Source: Beroe ovata
Lineage: Eukaryota > Ctenophora > Nuda > Beroida > Beroidae
Assembly (NCBI GenBank): GCA_946803715.1
Contig: CAMPET010000031.1
Coordinates: 311,616-353,096, forward strand
Length of the DNA stretch: 41,481 bases
Direction of reading: 5' to 3'
Each line of letters opens with the position of its first letter. The first letter of the stretch is position 1. The notes beneath the pieces were generated by a model. It searched no databases and was not told the origin of the DNA. It worked only from the letters and a program-made list of their open reading frames with translations. The position numbers were made by a program, and so were the translations under genes. Of this stretch, positions 1-9,200 are shown in pieces.

Positions 1-455
1 GACCGATTGACTTGAAACTTCTACTATAGCTCAAGGACCATTAGAAACTAGGATAACCAAAATTTCACGTCAATCTGATAATCACTTCCCAAGTAAAGGG
101 CCAACATGACCCCTTATCCGCCAAAACATGTCACTTTGAGTGAGCATTTGAGGATAGCTCCCAAATGGATTGAAAGATTGACTTTAAACTTCTATCATAG
201 CTCAAGGACTATTAGAAACTCAAACAACCATAATTTCAAGTCAATCTGATAATCAGTTCCCAAATTGTGGGCCGAAATAACCCCTTATCCAGCCCTTAAC
301 AAGACAGTTTGAGTGAGTATTTGAGGATATCTCCCATACAGATTGACGGATTGACTACTTCTACCATAGCTCAAGGACAATTACAAACTCAAGCAACCAG
401 AATTTCACGTCAATCTGATAATCAGTTCCCAAGTTAAGGGCCGACATAACATCTT
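1..455. repeat. 171-bp tandem satellite, left block
   Basis: About two and a half monomers of a satellite with a period near 171 bp. The phrase GACCGATTGACTTGAAAC and its variants recur at 1, about 172 and about 346, followed each time by a block ending in AACATGTCA, GTGAGCATTTGAGGATAG and CTCCCAAATGGATTG. The same monomers recur at 1947-3160 and at the far right end of the window. Bases 1-236 are identical to 2335-2570, which suggests an assembly overlap. No coding potential is visible. Confidence 0.9.
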
Positions 456-1945
456 ATCTGAGTGCAACATCTGACCACTGTTCTTCTGTGAAATTCAATT
501 TAGCACCAAAAACACTCCCAATGGTATATCACTAGATTTTATTACCTGACCTCAGTTTCTCAAGCGACTTCATCTAATTCGCAATCGCGATGAAAGCTTG
601 CAATATATGACGCTATCTCTGGTCCAATTGATCATTTTTCAGATTTTTTGGGCCCCCTGATCTTGTCAGATTTTATCTGACGTCTGTTTCTCGCGCGCGC
701 AAGAAATAGGTCAGGTAACATCTGACAGCCCCGATCATGTTTCTTGCGCGCGCTCTTTGGCTTTAATCAAAGGTGCGCGCACAAATAGACAAATCTGGAT
801 AAATGCTTTGCGCGCGGCAGCACTACCTTCATAGCGTCGATAGAAGATAAAGTCTGTCCATTTCGAGAGTTTAATTTCGCGCGGCGCACGCGATGCTGAG
901 TTTTATTTTTGCTGACGCATCCGCAATCCGGCAAGCGCGAAACCCAGGTGTATCGTCAATCGTAGACAGGCAAATCTAATCCTATGACATGTGTACTCGT
1001 TGCCGGTTGCGCGCGCTTTATTTTGCTGTGATCGGAACCTCTGAAAGGTCGTTAAAAACACGGAGCCGCGCAGTGCTTGCGGAGTATTATTATATTTGTC
1101 AGATGTTACCTGACCTGTTTCTCGCGCGCGGCGCGCGCGCCTTCGATGAAGGCGCGCGAGAAACAGGTCAGGTAACATCTGACAATTATTATATAGGGTC
1201 ACCCGCACGGCCGCACCGGCACTCCATGCTCCAGCACGGCCGTAACCGAGGAACACGCGGCCGTAGCCGAGGAATATGAACACGTAGGTAGAGGTACTCA
1301 TTAATGATTAAGCTCAGCTCATGATAACATGGTAAAGAATCAGTACAGTTATGTAATCGATTATCAATATCAATCAATATTGAATATATTTTACGTTGCC
1401 ACGGCCACGCTTGCACTATCATTGTCTGATTAGTGATTTTGCCGGATGTTATCCGTCCACTCACCACTGTTTCTTGCGCGCGGCGCGCGCAAGAAACAGT
1501 GGACAGATATTGATATGTGATAACATCCGGCAAGTCAGATTTTAGCTGACCTCTGTTTCTCGCGCGCGCGCGCCTTCATCGAAGGCCGAAACGAGAAACA
1601 TGCCTGTTTCGGCCTTCGATGAAGGCGCTCGCGCAAGAAACAGTTGCAGTGGACAGATAACATCTGGCAAAGAAAGAGACTTTTAAAGTAAATGTCGTTG
1701 CCAGTGCCATGTCAATTTGCTTGATAATGATTGACTGTAAGTGAAACGGCGCCCTAAACGCACCCTAAACGCCCCCAAAATGCACGCTAAATGACTCGGG
1801 CGTCTCGACATGGCGCCCCCTAAATGCACCCTAAGCGCCCCCTCAATTAAGCCTGCAGATAGGTTACTTTTGATGATATTTTTTACCAGCTATGAGTATG
1901 ACGTCAAGCGGGGCAACTTCGATCATGGAAAGTGAGTTATTAAGA
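456..1945. other. Second version of the TRAPPC10 3' flank (probable haplotype copy)
   Basis: This block matches 3161-5126 from the shared phrase AACATCTGACCACTGT through to AAAGTGAGTTATTAAGA, where it stops at a single N. Its last bases are the final codons of TRAPPC10 seen again, with one G fewer in the run at about 1912 (GGGG against GGGGG at about 5093), which would alter the last codons. The interior differs by whole insertions of short palindromic transposons. No gene is supported here: the open frames run through (GC)n hairpins and repeats. Allelic copy joined by the assembler is most likely; a real tandem duplication is the alternative. Confidence 0.75.
1087..1194. mobile_element. 90-bp palindromic MITE with 9-bp target duplication
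   Basis: The element is 1096-1185. Its ends are near-perfect inverted repeats of about 33 bp, starting TTGTCAGATGTTACCTGACC and closing with the complement, around a (GC)n core. It is flanked by TTATTATAT at 1087-1095 and 1186-1194. The other copy of this region reads straight through at about 3926-3942 with only one TTATTATAT, so an empty site is visible. A 9-bp duplication with long terminal inverted repeats suggests a Mutator-like non-autonomous element; that class assignment is inference. Confidence 0.85.
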
Positions 1946-1946
1946 N

Positions 1947-3160
1947 ATGTCACTTTGAGTGAGCATTTAAGGATAGCTCCCTATTGGATAGACCGATTGA
2001 CTTGAAACTTCTAACATAGCCCAAGGACCATTAGAAACTCGGATAACCAAAATTTCACGTCAGTCCGATAATCGGTTCCTAAGTTAAGGGCTGACATAAC
2101 TCAGTATCCCCCAAAAAAATGTCACTTTGAGTCAGCATTTGAGGACATCTCCCAATTGAATAGACCGATTGACTTGAAACTTCTATCATACCTCAAGGAC
2201 CAATAAAGACTCGGACAACCAAAATTTCACGTCAATTCGATGATCAGTTCCCCAGTTAGTGGCCGCCATAACCCCTTATCGACCCAAAACATGTCAGTTT
2301 GAGTGAGCATTTGAGGATAGCTCCCAAACGGATCGACCGATTGACTTGAAACTTCTACTATAGCTCAAGGACCATTAGAAACTAGGATAACCAAAATTTC
2401 ACGTCAATCTGATAATCACTTCCCAAGTAAAGGGCCAACATGACCCCTTATCCGCCAAAACATGTCACTTTGAGTGAGCATTTGAGGATAGCTCCCAAAT
2501 GGATTGAAAGATTGACTTTAAACTTCTATCATAGCTCAAGGACTATTAGAAACTCAAACAACCATAATTTNTTAGTGGCCGCCATAACCTCTTATCAACC
2601 CAAAACATGTCACTTTTAGTGAGCATTTGAGGATAGCTCCCAAATTGATTGAAAGATTGACTTTAAACTTCTATCATAGCTCAAGGACTATTAGAAACTC
2701 AGACAACCATAATTACAGGTCAATCTGATAATCAGTTCCTAAATTAAGGGCGGACATAACCACTTATCTGCCCAAAACATGTCAGTTTGAGTTAGCATTT
2801 GAGGATAACTCCATAACCGATATACCGACTGTCACATGTCACTTTGAGTGAGCATTTGAGGATAACTCCCAAATGGACTAAATGATTGACTTTAAACTTC
2901 TATCATAGCTCAAGGACTATTAAAAACTCAAACAACCATAATTTCAAGTCAATCTGATAATCAGTTCCCAAATTAAGGGCCGAAATAACCCCTTATCCGC
3001 CCTTAACAAGACATTTTGAGTGAGCATTTGAGGATATCTCCCATACAGATTGACTTGAAACTTCTACCATAGCTCAAGGACAATTACAAACTCAAGCAAC
3101 CAGAATTTCACGTCAATCTGATAATCAGTTCCAAAGTTAAGGGCCGATATATCCTCTTAT
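1947..3160. repeat. 171-bp tandem satellite, second block
   Basis: Roughly seven monomers of the same satellite as at 1-455, in the same orientation, broken by a single N at 2571. Monomers differ by scattered substitutions and a few shortened units (for example around 2821). The segment before the N repeats the first 236 bases of the window exactly. The block ends where the TRAPPC10 3' flank begins. Confidence 0.9.
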
Positions 3161-3425
3161 CTGAGTGCAACATCTGACCACTGTACTTCTGTGAAATTCA
3201 AATTAGCTCCAAAAACACTCCCAATGGTATATCACTAGAGTTTATTATCTGACCTCAGTTTCTCAAGCGACTTCATCGAACGCGCAATCGCGATGAAGGC
3301 TTGCAATATATAACGCTATCTCTGGTCCAATTGATTATTTTTCAGATTCTTTGGACCCCTGATCTTGTCAGATTTAAGATTTTATCTGACCTCTGTCTCT
3401 CGCGCGCGCGAGAAATAGGTCAGGT

Positions 3426-3548
3426 AACATCTGTGTTCCCGCGCTGTGTGACCCAAATACTCCGCGCGCGCTGCGCGTCTCCGTGGTTTCTACGACTTTT
3501 CAGTTCACTGAGTAGAACAGGGGCGCGCAACGTGTGCACAAACATCTG
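3426..3548. mobile_element. 107-bp MITE, family 2, with 8-bp target duplication
   Basis: The element is 3434-3540, beginning TGTTCCCGCGCTG and ending CGTGTGCACA. It is flanked by AACATCTG at 3426-3433 and 3541-3548. In the other copy of the region (about 719-745) the same flank reads GGTAACATCTGACAGCCC with no insertion. A second copy lies inverted at 4335-4432. An 8-bp duplication is typical of hAT, P or Merlin-type elements; which one cannot be decided because only the ends and no transposase are seen. Confidence 0.85.
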
Positions 3549-4077
3549 ACAACCCTGATCATGTCTTTTGCGCGCGCTCCTTGGTTTTAATCGAAGTTTC
3601 GCGCACGTAAAGACGAATCTGGATAAATGCTTTGCGGCGCGCGCGGCACTGCCTCTAGCGTCGATAGAGGATAAAGCCTTCCATTTGATAGAGAGTTTAA
3701 TTTCGCGCAGCGCGCGATGCTGAGTTTTATTTTTGCTGACGCATCCAGTCAGTTCCACAATCCGGCAAGCGCGAAACCCAGGTCTATCGTCAATCGTAGA
3801 CAGGCAAATTCAATCCTATGACGTGCGTACTCGGTGAATTGCGCGCGCTTTTTTGCTGTTATCGGAACCTCTGAAACAGGTCGTGAAAGGTCGTTAAAAA
3901 CACGGAGCCTCGCAGTGCTTGCGGAGTATTATTATATAGGGTCGCCTGCACCGGCACTCCATGCTCCAGCACGGCCGTAACCGAGGAACACGCGGCCGTG
4001 GCCGAGGAATATGAACACGCAGGTAGACTGTAGAGGTACTCATTAAATTTAATGATTAAGCTCAGCTGACAGCTCAT

Positions 4078-4190
4078 GATAACATTTGTCGATCGATGAT
4101 AGACCCTGTCGAGAATTTCGTTGCGCGCGGCTGACGCAAGCCGCTTCGCGGCTTGCATCAGCGGTCTGGCATCGTCCGACAAGATAACAT
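4078..4190. mobile_element. 97-bp MITE, family 3, with 8-bp target duplication
   Basis: The element is 4086-4182, with ends TTGTCGATCGATG and CATCGTCCGACAA as imperfect inverted repeats, and an internal hairpin GCAAGCCGC/GCGGCTTGC. It is flanked by GATAACAT at 4078-4085 and 4183-4190. The other copy of the region reads CATGATAACATGGTAAAG at about 1320, so the empty site is visible. A related but rearranged copy lies at about 4469-4566. Confidence 0.85.
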
Positions 4191-4301
4191 AAACATGATA
4201 AAGAATCAGTACACTTACAGTTATGAAATTGAAATCGATTATCAATCAATATTGAATTTATTTCACGTTGCCACGGCCACACTTGCAGTTGCACTATCAT
4301 T

Positions 4302-4623
4302 GTCAGATTTTGCCGGATGCTAATGCTATCAGTCTGTGCACACGTTGCGCGCCCCTGTTCTACTCAGTGAACTGAAAAGTCGTAGAGACGCGCAGCGCGC
4401 GCGGAGTATTTGGGTCACGCAGCGCGGGAACATATCAGTCTACTGTTTCTTGCGCGCGCAAGAAACGTTGTCGATCGATGACCCTGTCGAGAATTTTGTT
4501 TTGCGCGCGCGGCGCAAACTTATTCTCAGACAGGGTCTTGCATCAGCGGTCTAGCATCGCCAGACAAGTGGTGAGTGGACAGATATTGATTATGATATGT
4601 GATAACATCCGGCAAGTCAGATT
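4302..4623. mobile_element. Composite element with TTGCCGGATG ends, carrying nested insertions
   Basis: The outer element is 4310-4615, with ends TTGCCGGATG and CATCCGGCAA. It is flanked by GTCAGATT at 4302-4309 and 4616-4623. Inside it sits a complete family 2 element with its own target duplication, and a family 3-like segment. In the other copy (about 1440-1532) the same ends enclose only about 90 bp of simple hairpin, so the later insertions happened inside an existing element. Confidence 0.7.
4327..4440. mobile_element. 98-bp MITE, family 2, inverted copy with 8-bp target duplication
   Basis: The element is 4335-4432. It is the reverse complement of the element at 3434-3540 apart from a small deletion and a few substitutions. 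It is flanked by TATCAGTC at 4327-4334 and 4433-4440. Two copies in opposite orientation, each with its own different 8-bp duplication, establish this as a genuine transposon family and not a chance hairpin. Confidence 0.88.
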
Positions 4624-5085
4624 TTAGCTGACCTCTGTTTCTCGCGCGCGCGCCTTCAGCTTCATCGAATTCGAAGGCCGAAACGAGAAACATGCTTGTT
4701 TCGGCCTTCGATGAAGGCGCTCGCGCCAAGAAACAGAGGCAGATAAAATCTGACAACGGCTCCGCGCAATAGTAATTCCGGTAGCTAGGATAGGGAGTGA
4801 TCCTACAAGTACAACCTGAACCAATCAGCTACTGATCAGATTCAGTGTATACTGTTAGTGTTACTGTTAACGTTCAGAATTGTATTTGTAAATTTAATGA
4901 ATCATGACTTTTTAAGTAAATGTCGTTGCCAGTGCCATGTCAATTTGCTTGATTGACTGTAAGTGAAACGGCGCCCTAAACGCCCCCAAAATGCACCCTA
5001 AATGACTCGGGCGTCTCGACATGCGCCCCCTCAATTAAGCCTGCCGATAGGTCAATTTTGATGATATTTTGTACCAGCTATCACG

Positions 5086-6282
5086 TCAAGCGGGGGCAAC
5101 TTCGATCATGGAAAGTGAGTTATTAAGACAGAGCCTACTGTTGCAGATGCCCGCTATATTCTCATCTGTCAAAGAGTTGAGAATTATAGAACTCACAACT
5201 TTCACCCGTTCCTTGCCCGTTGAAAAGTCGACCCTCTCTGCTTTTGGCAGTGCGGATACGGCCCTTTTCTTGGCGGAGTTGCTGTGGGTCCGGACGAGAA
5301 GAGGATCTGACTTGCTGGACGATCTGACCATAAGAGGGTCGGATTCCCGCGGAGATAGCGGTGTCAGCTCGCCTCTCTGGGACGAGCAATCCTCGTTAAT
5401 GTAGAACAGATCTCGACTCGTTCCCGTGGTTTGGAGTTGAGGGTCCTTGTATTCCCAGAGACACACCTTGGGATATTCCAACCTGCCATGAGTAAGCGGG
5501 AACATGAACACAGTGAACCGGGCTGTATCCGATATGTTGAGCTGTCTGCGCTGCTCTCCGCAAGCAACCCACTCTCCCCTCGGTGAATTCACTCCGCACA
5601 GCAACCTCCACACTCCCCCTCTACCACTCTCACAGTGAACTGTTGTTATGGCAACCTCAAACTCACACAACTCACTCTCTTGTGGATCGGGCGTCAAGCA
5701 TGACATTTCCACTGTGAAGTGAGGATCCTTAGGAGCTACATCAACAGGAATATCAAACTTGTGCCGATCTTCACTCAACGGCAAACAGTACTCTAGTTCG
5801 ATCGTCCCCTCTTTTGGGAACTGTCCAGAACTCATGGACATCCGCCATATTTGACAGAATTTCTGCCGGGGCATGAGCTGAAGCTCAGTGAATGGTACAA
5901 TGCTCAGCAGCGAGCCTGGTCGCGTGAGAGAGCACTGTTTCACGCAGAGACGCGTGGGGAGGTTCGAGGTAATCTCCGAGATCAGGTAGATCTCGTCACC
6001 ATGGTAACGGTACTTCACCTCCGAAAGGAAGGGCTGGTGGAAGCACAGCTGAAGTGAGACGGAACCCCCCGTCCACAGCACGTGGAGCTGGTGTTGCGTC
6101 ACGTGACGGGTCACGCAGTCAGACACGCGTTGCTTGGCAACGGGAGTTGTCAAGTGATCGGATTGACCAACAAGAGGGACGGGAAGGTGGATGAGTTTGC
6201 GGGGCAAGAGGGCTGGCAGGATGAGGTGCCATGAGGAATCACTTTGTTTCTCTAGAGAGAACACCCCTGGGTCCTCTTCGCC
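5086..6282 (-). CDS. TRAPPC10: TRAPPC10 exon 24 (C-terminal 398 codons and stop)
   Basis: The large last exon encodes the C-terminal beta-sandwich region of TRAPPC10. Recognisable is the family signature near the end: a WRLLCG/EWVACG segment, then FTVFMFPLTHGRLEYPKVCL, equivalent to the W-CG and MPL-GYLPLP pattern of vertebrate TRAPPC10. The tail after it is Ser/Arg-rich (repeated SDPL(L/M)VR). The acceptor chosen is CTCTCAG at 6283-6289, because it keeps phase 0 with exon 23. The ATG further upstream at 6348 lies in the intron. The stop is at 5086-5088. Confidence 0.92.
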   Translation of the reverse strand, partial: GEEDPGVFSLEKQSDSSWHLILPALLPRKLIHLPVPLVGQSDHLTTPVAKQRVSDCVTRHVTQHQLHVLWTGGSVSLQLCFHQPFLSEVKYRYHGDEIYLISEITSNLPTRLCVKQCSLTRPGSLLSIVPFTELQLMPRQKFCQIWRMSMSSGQFPKEGTIELEYCLPLSEDRHKFDIPVDVAPKDPHFTVEMSCLTPDPQESELCEFEVAITTVHCESGRGGVWRLLCGVNSPRGEWVACGEQRRQLNISDTARFTVFMFPLTHGRLEYPKVCLWEYKDPQLQTTGTSRDLFYINEDCSSQRGELTPLSPRESDPLMVRSSSKSDPLLVRTHSNSAKKRAVSALPKAERVDFSTGKERVKVVSSIILNSLTDENIAGICNSRLCLNNSLSMIEVAPA

Positions 6283-9200
6283 CTGAGAGATGCAGTACTT
6301 TAGAACTGCAAAAAGGATACAAAAAGTCATTCTTAAACCCAATTCCACGGTATATCAATTCGTCTGAATAAGTTAGGTGATTCCTATAACCTCGATTGTG
6401 TAAGTGCCATTTTCTACTGGTGTCAAAGTGAGCCCGTCACTGGGCGTCTTGAGTGTTATAGTTAGAGAGTGGAACGCTTTCTCTGTCCAAATAGCCAGGG
6501 TACAGTGCTGGAGGAAAGTAACGTGTGAGTAACACGTCATGGTAGGAGGGGCGCGGCGCTATCATAGGAGGGGGGGGGCCATGGTGTGGGGGCGGCGGGG
6601 TGAAACACAAATATACGGCTCACCTGTTTCATATCAGCCACCAGGACTCCGGCAGGTGGCTGAACCACCTCGACCCTGACACTGGACGCCTCACTCGCCA
6701 CCTCCACACCCTCCATCCACATGGGGACTGAGGGACTCTTCTGACGAAACACCACACAACCAACCTGGGGGGAAGGGGGTGTGTTATTAACACGGGGAGG
6801 GGGAGAGAGGGGGAGAGGGGAGGGGTGTGTTTTGTTATTTACATGGATTCAGGATTGTGAAAAACAAATTCGCCATGGCATTTGCAACTTCTGTCATGTG
6901 TATGCTCCTACCTGAACTTGCAAGCTGGACACACCATAGATACCAGCATGGCTTGGGGTCGCCGACAGAACCACTTGATTTGAACCTGAACAAGGCATCG
7001 GATCACGTTTCCACATAAGAGAGTGGTGAGCTGATTAAAATTTCAATGTTTTGGCAGTGATTACATCGGAATATGATAAGGACCATTCATTCATCATTGA
7101 ATTGTATCGCGCTGTCCTTTGTTCTGTTATCATTCTGCGCTTTGTTAATGGGAGAGTTCAACCCAAAATTGCGATCTGAGCGATTGAACTAACGTTCGCA
7201 TAACACAACTGGTCATGATTTCAAGTACTTAAACTCTCTATTTACCTGGATGCAAAGTAGTAGGGTGTGATGAGAGAATGAGAGAATGTGATACCTCCCC
7301 AACTCGGTCATCAGGACCCGCGGCAGTCATCAGCTCCGAGTCGGCCTTCAGGGATATACCGTACAGACCATCTTCCAGGATTTCTGTGTGACGGGAATCA
7401 AGTTGTTTATGAAGGAGTTCGATCTATGACGAAGTGATTTTGTGAAAAAGCTCTCCATTGGTAGCTTCATTGGTTTGCCCAGGAGGTCTTTAACACCATG
7501 AAACCCTCATATCAAGAAGCAGGGATTGTAACTCGAGAAGATAATGTTTGATTAGATTAGCGATGAGTTTGACTCGTTATACTCGACGACAAAAATCTAG
7601 CTCTCATATACGTTTATCAAATTGGTGATTGATCGTGTCTTTGAATGCCTTTTCGTTCACTTTAATGTATCTCACCAAATTTCAGTTAAGTATGACATTA
7701 AGTATGACGTTACTGCTCTCGACAGAGTTCTGTACTTACCCGAGTTACTCTCGATGGGCACCATTGAAAAGTCCTGGGCATCCGAAACCACTGACTTACT
7801 CCGATTCGCGAGTTCAATGCCCGTATCCATAACCAGGCTTACCTGCGAGTATATCCAGCTTCAACTTCACTCGCAAATATTCCGACTCGGAAACAAGACT
7901 GACCGACGTAGACAAGTCATGTGTTACTGTTTGTACGAGTCATAATACATCGATGTGTTTGTCTGTGAACAACCATCTGACGGTTACCTATCCGTACCGT
8001 TGCATTATCGATTGGTTCAGTTGAGGAGTTGACGAGGGTAACGCTGAGAGTGATCATCCCCTTCACCCGAATCTCATCTCCAGAGAGCAGACAGCTGTCT
8101 GTGTTGTCTGTCTCCAGGATATGGTGCTGAAGATAATTGGGGTGTAAGTGGACGTAATGGGTTGTTAATTGGACATGTTATAATCGGACCATTACTAGCC
8201 AGTACTGATCAGAGAATTGTAGTGACGGTTTATTTTTGAAAAGCGAACTGCAAATGACTATGTGGGACGTTCTGGGATTAAAGATACCTACCTGGAAAAG
8301 AGGATTATAGGGGATGAGGATCTGATCCTCACTCCGCTCTGAGGAGATATTGAACTGAGCTACACACTCCACCAGCCGGCGACTATACGTCTGTCTGTCT
8401 GTCTGAGTGATGTGCTCCGTCTCGGTACTCAGGTGACAGCAAGTTGCCAGCTCCCGATCCAACAAACCTGTGAAGAGAGAGAGTAGGGGTTGAGGATCGA
8501 GGGAATGAGTGAGGAGTGAGAGGGAGTGGGGATTGAGCGGGGTTTTTACGTCCACATACTCAGATAACAGACACACCATCAATACAGTGAGAAAGTGCAG
8601 TGAGTGAGCCCACTGGGGTGATCGGTGTGAAGTGTTATTATTACAGCAGAAGATGTTATTACAGCAGTTCCCAGACATTTTCAACTGATAATATGACAGC
8701 TTGATTTGTAGAAGATGGGAAATAATTGGTCAAAGACACGGGATCTCGTGTTTCATGCTTCAAATCACGCACCTTGAATAAACACCTTGATTAGAAAGGG
8801 AGAAACAATAACAACGTAATTAGATAAGATTATCCCAATCCTCGGATATTTACATTGCTACTCCGAAACACACGCCTATCATAATTTAGATTCCTTCTTC
8901 TTTTATGTTGGAAGTCGTAACGTTTCTTTTGTTTGCAACTGTTGACTCCGTGTAAAATGATGGGTTCATCTGACACGTTCAGTACGACAGTAACCATGTT
9001 AACAGCAGATGTTCATAGTGATTCTACCGCACGGACCAGACCATATAAGATGAAACGTCTAAAGAAGTAAGTTTTGAGGTTGCAACAATTTTTGATCAAG
9101 TTCCTCTGCTATCTAAAAAATCCCAATCCTCAAACCAACATTACAGCTGTGTGTGGTTACTCAATACCGCCTATTTTAGATCATCGATCACTTGCTCCAC

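Larger units (their letters stand above)
3161..5085. other. TRAPPC10 3' flank packed with nested palindromic transposons
   Basis: CpG-rich, with many GCGCGC runs inside inverted repeats. Several discrete short elements can be delimited by target duplications and are listed separately. Between 4920 and 5045 the sequence has spaced CCCTAA-type words (CGCCCTAAACGCC, GCACCCTAAATG), also present at about 1750-1850. No protein-coding gene is supported: the open frames are translations of the hairpins. Confidence 0.7.

Noticed and set aside
903-1533. Open frames in the GC-hairpin region that look like basic, Arg/Ala-rich proteins
   Set aside because: They are translations of inverted repeats and (GC)n cores on both strands, with no conservation of frame between the two copies of the region.
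3301-4824. Several short frames rich in RAR, RALRARSIWVTQ and similar
   Set aside because: They run through MITE sequence, and the same peptide appears wherever the element occurs.
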